Positions 46,161-57,570 of a stretch of DNA of 64,000 nucleotides are shown piece after piece. The DNA is from Phytophthora sp. 'mugwort'. Its lineage: Eukaryota > Oomycota > Peronosporomycetes > Peronosporales > Peronosporaceae. The notes beneath the pieces were generated by a model, which worked only from the letters and a program-made list of their open reading frames with translations, ran no database searches and was not told where the DNA came from. Within the stretch, counting starts at the first letter, position 1, and each line of letters starts with the position of its first letter. The stretch spans positions 4,708,531 to 4,772,530 of the forward strand of contig JAUCEF010000001.1 of assembly GCA_033558025.1 (NCBI GenBank), in the 5' to 3' direction. The position numbers were made by a program, and so were the translations under genes.

Positions 46161-47189
46161 GAAAGCCGGCAAGCGGAGACGAGAGTACAGGGAGCTGATT
46201 TGAAGCTGGGCATCCCGCTACTTATAAACAACCCAGAGAGATGTCATCAAAAGTGGCCAACAAGACGTCAGCATCAGGATCTGCAAAGGAACAGAGCTTG
46301 GTGCCAAGGCATAAAACTTACCATACTTTTTGCAGATGTTAACCATTCAATCGAAAGTCTGTCTGTCTCTCTCTTCTATCCTCACGACTCCATGTGCTCG
46401 GGCGAATACCCCGACCTAAAGCAGAGCAAGTCCCGCATCCCGTTAGCAGTACAATATCACTGGTCCGTCTGCTATCCATCGGCTCGGATCGAAGAACCTC
46501 GATAGGTCAAGGGCAAGCACCCTCCGACATCATATACAAGTCGATCGCCGAGGCATGGGTGACGGCGGACACGAACCAGTTGTGGCTGTTGGACCTTGAC
46601 GAGATGATGCGGGATTAGATTAGAGCCACCACATTATGGTCCTGGGCGACAACGCCCCCTCGAACTGGCTCACTCTAAGCGATACCCGTGTCGAGAAATT
46701 TCTACCCAATATACGGCAAAACTGCAACTCTGGACCAAGGTATTATATATTGCCTCGAACAGCTGTACAGCGCATTAAAATGCAATATCCATTAGACCAG
46801 ATAGATAAAGGCGTCGATAACCCATTCAAAATAGGCGTTCCCAGAGGTATTTCCTGGGGCGCTGATGCCTGGCCGGATCTTCCGGTGCAAACGATAGAGC
46901 TCTATTGGTTGCACCCGCGCCTCATCAGCAAAGCGGATAACGCGCTTCATTATGAATTAACATGTGATTCAGTCTTTCTTGTTGTTGGCGTCGCTTGTCG
47001 AAACTTCTAGTTGTATTCACTTATAAGTTGTGGTCGGATCAGCACCTCCCTAATAAGGCAAATTAATGTACATGGTTCAAGTACGCAAAGCTACCCCCAA
47101 TTTATAAAACATTGTGCAGTGATGTTGGACCATCCGGACACAAGCAACACTCAAATGTCATAAGTTGGTCAGAAAGCCTTATATTCGTA
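46161..47189. other. No gene recognised
   Basis: The 46636-47010 frame (125 codons, GDNAPSNWLTLSDTRVEKFL...) is open but matches nothing I recognise. Confidence 0.3.
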
Positions 47190-47530
47190 AAAATCCTTTA
47201 TAGAGCGATTGACCTGCCAGTCGAAGAGCTATTTGACAAAACCTCCCATAAAACGTCCCCCTTTACGGATTATTGTTTATCGTGTGAATGTTGTCCTATT
47301 AACGTTGGGCGCTGCCATTAAATCATGACTCGTTCGAGCTGCTCCACTTCGACATCTGTGGACCCATTGAGGAAAACTCGCTTGGCGGCAGCAAATATCT
47401 GCTATGGATCGTGGACGAAGCCAGCGGATGTAGAAAGGGTTTCTGTCTGCGTGCCAAGTCTGAGAGCGAAGACTGCATCAAGACGCACATCATCAGCCAT
47501 CTGGTTACAATTTTGAGAAGATTTGTGTTC
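47190..47530 (+). pseudogene. Ty1/Copia integrase fragment
   Basis: One frame reads FELLHFDICGPIEENSLGGS, KYLLWIVDEASGCRKGFCLR, AKSESEDCIKTHIISHL. This is the start of the Copia integrase core, with the first catalytic Asp in LHFDICGP (usually IHSDVCGP) and a second conserved Asp in WIVDEASG. The preceding CX2C segment (LSCECCPINVGRCH) fits the zinc head. RT, RNase H and LTRs are absent. Confidence 0.68.
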
Positions 47531-47731
47531 CCTGTTTTTCATTATTTATTCAGTTCTATCACAAATTTCAATCCTAACCGTGTGCAATGCACATGCTTTA
47601 ACATGTTGTATAATGCAACATGACAGGAAAAGGGCCATACATCGCATGTTGTAATATACTTCCGGTGTCCAAAAATATAAAACCACCCCCACAGTTAAGC
47701 AATGCCCAGAAATATAGGGCCAAATCGACTA

Positions 47732-49144
47732 TTAAGTACGGTTAGGAGATTGGTTACTAACACGAACCGAACTTAGTGAGCCAAGCGAGAGATCGTGAAG
47801 TGTACTATCACAATAAGATCGGAGAGGAAGCAAGCCATGTTTGTTGGCCTTCAGCAGCGCGTTCTTGCTTTTGTGCGTGATCTGGTAGTTGTTGTTTCCC
47901 TCTACCTTCATCGAAGCCTCGAATATCGACTGAAGGGCCATGAAGACGCGGTCAATCTTCTTGTACGGTATCTCTTTAAACGCATCGTCCACATTGTCAA
48001 CGAGCAGCCCTAGATACTATCCGAGTTCTTGCGATGCTGAAGCGTTGGAAGCGATGCAAAGAATCCCAAGTCAAGAGCATTATAGTCCGGCGAATTCGGT
48101 GGTCGAGCTGTTAGAGCGATGCAAAGAATCCCAAGTCAAGAGCATTATAGTCCGGCGAATTCGGTGGTCGAGCTGTTAGAGCCATGTTCGAGTCGTCAGC
48201 AGTACATGCCGTCCGCACTGCGTCGTCATCGAGCAAGACATGAGACTTGGCATTGTCCTGCTGGAAGATGACGCGCTTTCCCAGCGGCCGCAGGCCCTTA
48301 ATCTCTAGGATGACCGAGCGAACTAGACAAGCACGGTATATGCCACGGTCCACCTTGTATGTCTTAAGCTCTAGCGTACCAACCTCCCACCCTTGCTCTT
48401 GTGCTGGTCCGGTTCGTACAAGACGAACGGCCAGGTGCCAATTTTGCCGTCCCACACGGCTTGCTTTTCTGCAACCCACCGCGGACGAGCTATCACAACG
48501 AGGAACTCACCTTGATCCTGAAGTTCTTGTTCTGGACCGTGACATGCGGAGCTGGTTCGTCAGGCGCGAGGTAGTAACTGGTGCTCTCTTTCTTCAAAAA
48601 GAACCGCTATTTATTCAGATGCACGTAATCTAACAGCGAGTCAAACTTGTAACCACTGCGAGGCGATGGCTGCACAATTTTCAGAGCAATCTTCATCCGA
48701 GCAACCCTTTTGTGAGGTGAAGTTTCACTCGCGCATGATGGCTACGGAAGAGCACCGATTGTAGGTATGTGTGCAGCGTTGACTTAGGAATACCGACTTG
48801 CTCCGATAAAGTTCGAATATTGGCTCGCAGGTGTAGTGGGGTAAGTGGGATCTTCACGACCAGCACTTTGGAGAACTCGTCTGTTATGCAGGACTTCCTG
48901 CCACTGTGATCCTTCCTGTCGCTCTAGACGTCGCACAACTTGCCATCCCCACCGCATCGTGAGCCTTCTTCAGATCGGCGAATTGAGCGCTCTGAGCACT
49001 GTTGCGTGGTAGCAGCACGGTCATCTCTTTGGGCGGCAGCTTCATGTTTGACGCGACAGCGTACACGAGAGAGATAGCACTCTCACGCTCCTCTGAAGTC
49101 AAATTCTTGCGCTTAGGGAGGTCGGGTGGCGGCTCAGAGGCCAT
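47732..49144 (-). pseudogene. mariner transposase, inactivated
   Basis: Starts MASEPPPDLPKRKNLTSEER, has a helix-turn-helix-like stretch (ANIRTLSEQVGIPKSTLHTY), then HLN-K-stop-R-FFLKKESTSYYLAPD where HLDEKWFFL is expected, then the second-Asp block KRVIFQQDNAKSHVLL and PPNSPDYNALDLGFFASL carrying the third Asp (D34D spacing region). A C-terminal helix (DDAFKEIPYKKIDRVFMALQ) follows. Inactivating changes: the first catalytic Asp is Asn (codon 48615-48613), a TAG follows two codons later (48609-48607), a 65-bp tandem duplication disrupts the frame after GFFASL, and other frame changes occur between 48,880 and 48,480. Confidence 0.8.
48051..48180. repeat. Perfect 65-bp tandem duplication inside the mariner
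   Basis: 48051-48115 and 48116-48180 are identical. The unit begins GCGATGCAAAGAATCCCAAG. The duplication is not a multiple of three and falls in the coding region for the third catalytic Asp. Confidence 0.95.
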
Positions 49145-49345
49145 TTGTTACGGGCCCAAAGGCAAAGTGACGGCTCCTGTCAGCTGTATATCGGGCTGTA
49201 CTGGGCCGATTGCAACAAGTTGCAACATGTTCTGTAGGCATTGGACAGTTTAATAAGTTAATCAGAACGTCCAAAGGGTTGTTGCCATACTACCCCTGAA
49301 TTTTACAAGAAAGTGGCTTTATATTTCCGGACGGAGGAAGAAGTA

Positions 49346-50309
49346 CAGTACTGTGTTCAAGATGGTTTCTAATACTCATTTCCACTATATGGTATAAATA
49401 TGAGTACTGCCAAAAACGTGGTAGTAGTGAAGAGTCCTATTTCGCAAATACTATTAACCCCTACCTGCAGTGTCGCTTCAAAATATTTGAGAATTACAGT
49501 AGGCGGCATCGTTCATGGTGGAAATTTAGTGTCAGATCTCCGAAATATATTTGCGTTATTATTGTCGATTACTGATATTATGGCATGTCTCAGTGAGAGC
49601 GGAAGATGTGGCGGTTTGGAAAAAAACGAACGCCGCAGCCTCAAATGCAACTACGAGACTCGCATGGTCATATATTTCAGTGTGTTTAAACACACGATCA
49701 ATCGCTTCGAAGCGTTGTGCCGAAATATGTTTTTGATCCAGGTCGTTGGAAAACTATCTCATGTGGAATGGGTCATTTTGAGGTCAGAGGGCACGTCGGA
49801 GCGATGCCACTCTTAGCCTACCCCTTGCTTAAAGTAGTATGTGGAATTAGGCACCATACTCCACGTTTCTCCTACCCCTACTACGCTGGTTTTGTTGCTG
49901 CTCACTTCGAATGCATGCGAATAAGCATAATGTGCAGCGAGAGTGGCTCGCTGCAGCCAAGGAGCTCGGTAAGAAGCAAGAAATCGATGTCACCAACAAA
50001 CAGCAGACAATGTAATGCCATGTTGATACATTGTTCTAAATCGCCACGGAATACCCTCGCATTGGATGCCATACCTAACTACCGCAGATGGAAGCACTGA
50101 ATCATCATTGGGCTACTAAGAAGGACATCACCCCTGCTCTGAATTATTGTAGTTTTCAAGTACTTTGAAGCGACACCGCAAGGTCACCACTAGGGGTTAA
50201 TAGTATTTGCGAAATAGTACTCTTCACTACTACCACGTTTTTGGCAGTACTCATATCCATACCCTATAGTGGAAATGAGTAGTAGAAACCATCTCGGACA
50301 GCAGCACTG
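49346..50309. mobile_element. Long-TIR, non-autonomous Tc1-like element (964 bp)
   Basis: The ends are inverted repeats of about 150 bp beginning CAGTACTG (left) and CAGTGCTG (right, read inward). They share GATGGTTTCTA, CTCATTTCCACTATA, GAGTACTGCCAAAAACGTGG, TAGTAGTGAAGAGT and GCAAATACTATTAACCCCTA. TA flanks both ends (49344-49345, 50310-50311). The outer CAGTGCTG is the Tc1-type terminus. The interior encodes no transposase I can recognise; its left part (49585-49845) is shared with 19612-19870. Confidence 0.8.
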
Positions 50310-50311
50310 TA

Positions 50312-51466
50312 CTAGAGCGAAATATTATTTCCAAGGACCCTGAAGGAACAAGCTCAGCCCTCATTCTGAAATTCTAGTTTGACTGGTTATCGCTAAGTCC
50401 CCCTAGAAAGCTCACCATTCTTCGAATCACGGTGTTAACCAACGATCGAGCATGGGCGGCGCTGTGCCGGGTTTCCAGGAGGGCGATGAGTTTAAAGGCG
50501 GATCCATGTAGCGTGTGCGGGAAGCTGGTTCACCAAATGTGCGTAATTGGTGTTTTTGAAGGCACTGATTCGGCGCTAAACTAGAGGTAGTACACTCTTT
50601 TTCCATTTCTTCTTCTCCTGGAACTTATGAGCTCACACTGGTTTGTAGGTTTTGCGGTCAATCTTGTGTGCAAATGGTCTACCCCAGCCACATCCAGGCT
50701 TTCCTAACCGTATCGTCCACGGAGGAGCCTCCTATTGCCTGCAGCGTTTCCTCCAAAGCACCATGGAGCAGCATTTGGACTGGACTAGACTCTGACTTCC
50801 TGCCATCGCGCATATCGCCCTGTGAGCAAGGATGGCCCGCCTACATCTACCGAACGTGTTCTCAAGCGTCGGAAGTTCGCAACGGGGTCTAATATCGGTA
50901 AAGTACTATGTTGACTCACGCGGAGAAAATAACGGTAACTCAGCTGGAGTTCAAGGTCCCTGTTGCCGTGCATCTGCCGACGCCACCCCCGTCGCACCGT
51001 CATCTCCAGTATCCAGTATCGGTGTACCTGGCTCCGTCAAGCATTCGAGGAGTGGGGCACGATTGATGACGCTTGAACCTAACTAACATGTTTGGAGAAG
51101 CCTTACAGGAAAGCGAACTCCTGGAAACTTCTCCGCATGTGTATCACAATATTTTGCGTATTGTACTGCCTCGCAAATAAAGATCGGGCAAAGAGCAATC
51201 GCTACAGTTTGGAGGAGCCCTTGCGAAACACGAGGAACGCCACTAACATAGGATCCCATGCGAAGCACACAGACCATCGCCTGGTGGTATTAGCGGAGCA
51301 CAAGGCTACACAGAAATCCGAGGCGGATGTCATGATGGCTGAAACCGACCATCATGCCGTCTTAGCCTCGACTGTGAACGATGAGGGCGATTTGACTACT
51401 ACTGGGTCGGCAACTGCTACTACCGTCGGGGCTTCTGTTGCATCGACGAAGGTGTCGTCGTAAACA
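50312..51466. other. No gene recognised
   Basis: Short frames. The last ~370 bp (51092-51463) contain a 123-codon frame with an acidic/Thr-rich end but no domain; it may be the diverged N-terminal part of the hAT element that follows. Confidence 0.3.
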
Positions 51467-52287
51467 ACCTTCTTCAGAACGAAGAATACGACACTGAACG
51501 TGCTGATATCGAATTGGTTGGTCCGGCAAGACCTACCCTACACCGTTTGCGATTCGGGGCCGTTTCGAGATGTAAAGCGCGCGGACATAGAAAACGCCAT
51601 CTATCCACCCTTTATTCGAGATAGGCGCGACCGGTTGCTGAACGGACAATTCTGATATTTTGTCAGCTAATTGGAGCGCTGCTGGTTCTAAGTTTGATCA
51701 TGCGTGTCAGCTCAAGATTCTATATCTCATGCCCGGTATTTTGGACTAGCTGCGGGAAGGGCAGTAACGTCGGCGAATTGATAACGTTTATCAGCAGTTC
51801 GTGTAAATTTCGGTTTACCGCGAGTCTTGCTACCGTCAAATAATGACGGGCACAACGCTCCTCTTGTGACGAAGGTGCCCCGCGAGTGGATTCAATGGAA
51901 AATATACATCGATATTCATGGTAGTACGCGATTCACATGCCGAATACCACGCCATCTGCGAACAATGTAGCTGATCATATCGGCACCAAGCAAGAAGACT
52001 GTTGCATGCTTTTGCTTAACATGTGCATTGGCTACAGCCTCGGGCACAACAACAATATTCAGGCGATCAGTGTCTGAACACCCGATCACTCGTGGGACGA
52101 CGGTCACGCTTGGAGGCTCTTTCGACGAAGGGCGGCCACGTTATGCGAGCACTTCGCAACCTAAACAACTACTTCAAGTCTCCCAAGCAGCGCAACGCTT
52201 TGAGAAAGATCCACGAAGCACTCTCGTATACCTATTTCGGTCCTCTGACTGACATGAATGTTCGAGTCGCCTACACGTGCAAATGAC
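51467..52287 (+). pseudogene. hAT transposase fragment 3
   Basis: Reads TLNVLISNWLVRQDLPYTVC, DSGPFRDVKRADIENAIYPP, then in other frames NVADHIGTK-like sequence with a CCMLLLNMCIGY-type block, GGHVMRALRNLNNYFKSPKQ, RNALRKIHEALSYTYFGPLT and MNVRVAYTCK. It differs from fragments 1 and 2 and represents a third hAT subfamily. Stops at about 51,655-51,670 and several frame changes inactivate it. The DGW block and C-terminus are missing. Confidence 0.55.
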
Positions 52288-52499
52288 CCGAAAATAGATC
52301 GGTCATCAACTACCATCCCTGACACAGCTAACCAATATCCCACAAACGCTGTCGGACAAAGCGGTGAAACCGCCACTCTATCCAACACCTTCGTTGGATG
52401 TGGGAACTGCTGCTAGGTGATGTACTGTCGGTCCTGATCTTTTCTTTCTTCGAGGAGCTATTACGGATTGCAGGTCTTCTCAGCCCCCCCCCCTCACTC

Positions 52500-52959
52500 A
52501 CAGATCTCGTTCTAATGGCTGCTGGACGCTCGTGCTTCCCGACTTCTCTTAGCCAGACGCAAGAAGTTCTGGACCTTCGTGCCTGTCGCCAACCTCGCTC
52601 AATCAGGCCAAGCAGCGGCTCGGGACGCAGCTGCAAGCAGGAACGCTCTAGTGCCAATGAAGAGCAGCTGACTCCGAACTGGGGAGAAGGCTAGTAACTG
52701 CGGTGAAGAAGAGAACGAGCCCAACACGTCGAATGCAGATACCAACGCGACGATCAGGTCACCAATGCAGGGCACGCTGGGTGCAATAGCCAGCTCAATT
52801 GGAGATCGCAAGGTGCGTCAACGTTTTGGCCCAGAGGAGGATTACCTTCTTGCTGTGCAGATAAATGTAGACGCCCCGTTCATGGCCGAGCACGGCGAGG
52901 TCAATCAGAAGTGGCAGGTGCTGGCAGACAAGTTAAATCACAGCCGAATTTTAATATGA
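52500..52959 (+). pseudogene. Myb/SANT-like DNA-binding fragment
   Basis: One frame is open from about 52,500 with a single TGA at about 52,671. The C-terminal part is QRFGPEEDYLLAVQINVDAP, FMAEHGEVNQKWQVLADKLN, a helix pattern like a Myb/SANT repeat with conserved Trp. It ends at a stop at 52959 next to the end of the minus-strand Gypsy C, suggesting truncation by that insertion. Confidence 0.5.
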
Positions 52960-54879
52960 AAGCTATGTCTTCTCCTTGTATACTTCTCGATCTCGAGCGT
53001 CCATGGCGACAGGAGTGCGGCCCACTGACCTAACCATCCTTGAAGACCGGGTGATCTGAAGGGCCATGCCAACGGCGAATGTCTGGCCAAGATCCAGATC
53101 TGTTTTCCAACCAACATGTTGTAGTCCAAATTTAAGATCTGCAACAGGGCTAACACTTCCTTCTCACCACATTGTAGTTAAGTTCATTCGACTTCAGCGT
53201 ACGGCTCGCAAACATCACCGAGTGGTACACGCGACCGTGCCTTGCGTCAAAGTGGCCGAAATCGCCCACTCGCTGGCATAGACAACAACTACAGGCTGAC
53301 GAAGTGACGCAGGATCGGAGCGGTGACGATCTTCTACTTCAATTTACTAAACGATCGGTATGCTCGAATCCACTTCTCATCCGCTGCACTCAGACTTGCC
53401 TTCGGTTGATCAGGTACGGAACGGACGGACCCATCTGGATCAGGAACGTAAGATCAGGGTCGGGAGGAGTTTCGTCGAGAATTATACGGAGATCTCCACG
53501 TCTTCGTAGCTCATCTAAATCCACTGAGCGCAACTCGTACAAGACAGCAGCGTAAAAAAAATAGCGTAGTCTTCGATGAATCTGCTATAATAATTCTGAC
53601 TGCCCAGGAGCGACTGCATTGATTCCGGGAAGGGCAATTCGGTTAACTCTTTCACATCCTTCGAATGCGCCTCCAGGCCTTCGATCCACACTTGATGCCC
53701 TAGGTAAACCACTTTCCGTAACCCCCAGAAACTTTGACTACACTGATGGACAAGTTTCATTTGTCACAGGTATCCAAAAGGCGTTCTACTCGATCGCATA
53801 ATTAATTCCATGCTCCGGCGGTGACTAGGATTTCATCGATATATGATCTACGTCCTAAAACCGAAAGCTTGCCGGGATCTTCAGGTTCCCCTGCCTCAAA
53901 CAAGTCTGCACATCGTTCCGACGCTTCGGGCTCCAAGATCTTCATGAATCCCTACAACGCGTTATCCACCAACGGTTGATAGGTCTGTGGAGCGTGCTTG
54001 AGTCCGAATGGCATCCTGTTCCACTCGAAACAACCCGAAAGCAGAAATGAAAGCCGAGATCGCGAGTTCGATCGGTCATCGGGACCACCCAGAATCCACT
54101 TGCCATGTCTAACGAACAATAGCATAGTACTTTGTCCAGATCTTTCAGAAGATCGTTAATCAGTGGCATCGGATAGACCATCAGTCGGGTCAGATCGTTC
54201 ACCAACTGTAGTCGATGCACAGTCGTATATCCACTCCGTTCTTAATGATGCTCAGGATCGGAGATTTCCATGGAGCAGTCAAGTGTTGGATAATATTGGC
54301 TGCTAACAGCCCCTTGATTAGATCCGACACCTTCTCCCTGAAGCGCGGGCTACCTTCCGTTCTCGCTGCCGCGGGTTTCGCACCACCCACGTCGATATCG
54401 CAAACAACGCCCCTAGAGGCTGGGGGCAGTGCGTTGTCCTTGCCGATCAGGAGGTGCCGTCTTTTCCAAATCATCTTTCGAAATCGGTCGATCTTTTCAG
54501 GGGTATTAAACTTCGGATTTCCCACCTGAATATCTTCAATCGTAACCTCCGTCATAGCAATTTCGACTTCGGGAAGTACCGCTAACTTCGGTCCACGTCT
54601 TTGTCCCAATCCGTCCTCCTCCATGGCGGTAGTCAGATCGTTTCCGGTCGGATCGCCATTTTCACCGGCGATCGGCATCAGTAGGGCTGGGTCGATCTGC
54701 GTGATTCCGCGTCCGATCTTCAGGCAGGTCCGGTGCGGTAACTCCACGTCGTTCCTTGTCGCCTTCCGATCCACTTCCAGGCGATATTTGAACCGCTTTA
54801 GCCGACACATTGGCCCGGATAAGAACTGACTCCCGTCCGACCTGTTCTTCCTGATCTGTCGCCGCCATAACTTCGTCAT
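52938..54879 (-). pseudogene. Gypsy C reverse transcriptase and RNase H
   Basis: Visible blocks: AMTEVTIEDIQVGNPKFNTP; GKDNALPPASRGVVCDIDVG; REKVSDLIKGLLAANIIQHL, TAPWKSPILSIIKNGVDIRL and CIDY (RT fingers); VNDLTRLMVYPMPLINDLLK; DKVLCYCSLDMASGFWVVPM with the first catalytic Asp (SLDMASGF); VVYLGHQVWIEGLEAHSKDV (thumb); and VLALLQILNLDYNMLVGKQI (RNase H). The palm YxDD region is damaged at about 53,800-53,950. Several frame changes occur. A G11 run sits at 54,898-54,910, just upstream of the pol frame. Confidence 0.78.
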
Positions 54880-55365
54880 CCCTGACCTCCGATCGGGGGG
54901 GGGGGGGGGACTCGGGAGAAATCGGTAGATGGGTCGGATCCTTGACCGTCCCCTTCCACCCTAAGCGGTGTCACACCTGGTGATCTCGATTTATCCTTCT
55001 CTCTTCTTGAGGGATCGGTCACAGCACCTGATCGTCTAACCGCGGTAGACGGTGTAGCCACGTGACGTGGGTCACACGCACCCTGGCCTGAGAAAGAATA
55101 GCTTCTAACCGAGACAGACGCTCTGTGTCTCTGTCTTCTTGTTGCATGCGGAAAGCCTGGTTTTCCAATAGTTCGTGGAACAGGGTTCACATGACTTGTG
55201 AACTTCTAGGTTAGATTTTAACTGAGTCTTTATTAAGGCCGTGCTCGAGGTGAAATGCGATTTCGAAATCATGGACAACTAACTTTCAATTCCGCGAAAT
55301 CCAGAATTAAAAGTTGAATTTCACGCACAGCGTGTTTCATGCGAATTTTCACTTCAGTACTGTGA

Positions 55366-56600
55366 GTGATGGTCAGCCAATCCCCAGGCTGGAGACAACC
55401 AGATACGATGCTGTTTGCTGACGAAGAAGCCACGATGAGCGCGGTAGCGCTCATCCTCCTTCTGCATACGTTGCGGATGGTGTATGATCCACGACGGTGT
55501 CTTCTTGAAGACACCGTCGAGCGGGTTCTGCAGCTCCTGGGTTCCAATGGGATGCGCATCTTTGACGCAGTGTATGCGTCGTCGAACCGTGACCCCTTCC
55601 GAGACAACTTCCGCATGAATGTGGCTACATTCGACGCGCTGTACGAGCTGATCGAGCCTTTCGTCCCAAACACCATCGCCAACAGACGTGAAGTATTGAG
55701 TGTCCCTCTCGACTGGCTTGGAACCGGATGTTCCGCAAGATCCCAAAAAAAAACAAGTTCCACGTCGCCTTCTCCACAGCACACCACTACCGCCATATTG
55801 GACTCAAGGCCATCATCGCTGGGTTACAAGGCGAGATGCGCATGCCGGATCGAGTTCCAGCGTCATTTGCAGCGACCCACCCGTACTTTGATCAAACCGT
55901 CTGCGCAATCGATGGTGCTCATTTCCCAATCGTCGTGCCTGCGTCCGACGCTGATCGATTTCGCAATCGCAAAGGATGACTTTCGACTAACGTTTTCATC
56001 GCGAGCGATTGGGACATGAAGGTAACATACATGCACGTCGGCGTGTAATGCAGTGCGCACGATGCAATGATTCTTGCGTGGAGCAAATGCTCAACCTCAT
56101 TCCAGCGAACTATTACACGATTGCTGATGGCAGCTATGGACTTAGCAGCAAAGATCTTACGCCGTTCCGAACGGTCCGCTACCATTTGAAAGAGTGGGAG
56201 ATAAGTAAAGTTGGTCACCCAAACGCCCAAGGAACTCTTCAATTTTCGCCATGCAAAGGCAAGAAGCATTGTAGAGCGGTTTATCGGCTGCCTCAAACGC
56301 CGGTTCAAGATCTTGCGTGTATCGATGGAGTACGAGTTCGAGACGATCAAGACCATCATATTTGCCGGCCGATTGCTACACAACTTCATCCGTCGCATGG
56401 ATCGTGACGACAACGCTGTCTTTGCTGGTGACGATGCACCTCAAGAACATCGAAACGGTCCGCAGAATGTACCCGTAGCGCCGGATCAACAAGGGTTTGA
56501 GTTTGACTTCGAAAGCGAGGCAAACTGGCGACCATGGATGGCCAACGAAATGTGGCAGGAGTATCAGGAGTGGCGTCGTGCAGAAGCTCCAGGCGAGTAA
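55366..56600 (+). pseudogene. Harbinger DDE transposase (HARBI1-like), decayed
   Basis: Starts near 55,366 or at ATG 55390; conserved parts: DNFRMNVATFDALYELIEPF; then after a shift at an A9 run near 55,748 PYFDQTVCAIDGAHFPIVVP with the first Asp, RFRNRKG; NVFIASDWDMKVTYMHVGV; PANYYTIADGSYGLSSKDLT with the second Asp; HAKARSIVERFIGCLKRRFK with the Glu, and LLHNFIRRMDRDD. The catalytic D, D and E are all readable. TGA after RNRKG and TAA after MHVGV, plus two or more frame changes, prevent translation. Confidence 0.8.
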
Positions 56601-56694
56601 TGGAGGCTAATACTCATTCTAAATTGATTTACTCTAGTACTCTCATGCAAACGGGGGTTGTTTCTGTCGTACGCATAGCACACATTCGTGGCAT

Positions 56695-57570
56695 TTAGTC
56701 GCTCGTATTCGGATCGTCAGCGTTTCCGGCACTTGGACCGATGCGGCTTGCATAGAATTGCGTAGCCACTCGCAGGAATCCCTTCCGATCCTGCTTAAGC
56801 TCGTCGGAGAATGCACGCGTCTCCTTGGTTGCTTTAACCTTGCGTCGTCCATCTCGCAAGCGTTTGACACGTTGCAGTCGCGCTTCGCTGCTTGGCGGTG
56901 ATGCCGTGACCTCGGCTTTGCGGTGCTCGTTATTGGAGCTGGCTTCCGCGGTTTGCTGTCGCTCATCGCCGACATCAGGTTGCTGGCCACTATCTGAAGC
57001 TGCTGGTGCAGCCATGTTCGCCATGAATGATGATAGGTCGGTGTCTTCAGCTCCTACTGCACATGTATTGCCTTCAAAAACGGAGTCAGAAGACGTTAAG
57101 GAATAGGGATGGTTCACGTACCAGTAAACATGGCATATGTAGCATGATGATCAAATCCGGCTCGACGGAGTTCACGCAGACGCCTTTCGTGCTTTCGTCG
57201 TGTGAGGATCAAATCCTCCGAAACGTCGTTGACCATTGTTGTCTTGCCCGTATTGGGGCAAACGTCAACTCCAGTTCGCGCACTGACGTCCTTGAACAAG
57301 TCGTAATCCTGCATAATGCGGTTGAGCTTCGTCTTGCACTGAACTACAACCACGTTGTTAGCGATGGAGTGAGTTGCCACGTACTGTGCTCATACCTTTG
57401 TCGAGGGTTTTTGCGAATCGCTTGTTCAACGTGTCGATAACCGGGCCCCATGCCTTGCTCTTGATGCTCTTGTCTGTCTTGAGTGAGGGGTTGTTCCGCG
57501 CCTCCAAGACGAGATCCAACAGGACTGCTTCCTCGTGGCGCTTCCGTGACGCGCGCGCATTCTCACTCAT
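56695..57570 (-). CDS. Harbinger Myb/SANT-like partner protein (three exons, open)
   Basis: Harbinger elements need a second, Myb/SANT-type protein that binds the element DNA and brings the transposase to the nucleus. I read exons 57570-57396, 57343-57122 and 57056-56695 with introns of 52 bp (GTATGA...TTGTAG) and 65 bp (GTACGT...GTGCAG). Spliced length is 759 nt including TAA, giving 252 residues in one frame with no stop. Residues ~10-90 form the SANT-like region (RKRHEEAVLLDLVLEARNNP; KAWGPVIDTLNKRFAKTLDK; VQCKTKLNRIMQDYDLFKDV). The rest is polar with a basic helix (RRKHERRLRELRRAGFD) and a Lys/Arg-rich C-terminal part. The start is the first in-frame ATG; the frame is open upstream to TTG. 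Splice sites are inferred from sequence only. Confidence 0.7.

Larger units (their letters stand above)
47659..49343 (-). mobile_element. Tc1/mariner element with terminal inverted repeats
   Basis: The ends are imperfect inverted repeats: CTTCCGGTGTCCAAAAATAT (left, from 47659) against CTTCTTCCTCCGTCCGGAAA (right, read inward from 49343). Both continue ATATAAA(A/G)CCAC. TA dinucleotides flank both ends (47657-47658 and 49344-49345), the mariner target duplication. The element is 1685 bp and encloses one transposase on the minus strand. Confidence 0.72.
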
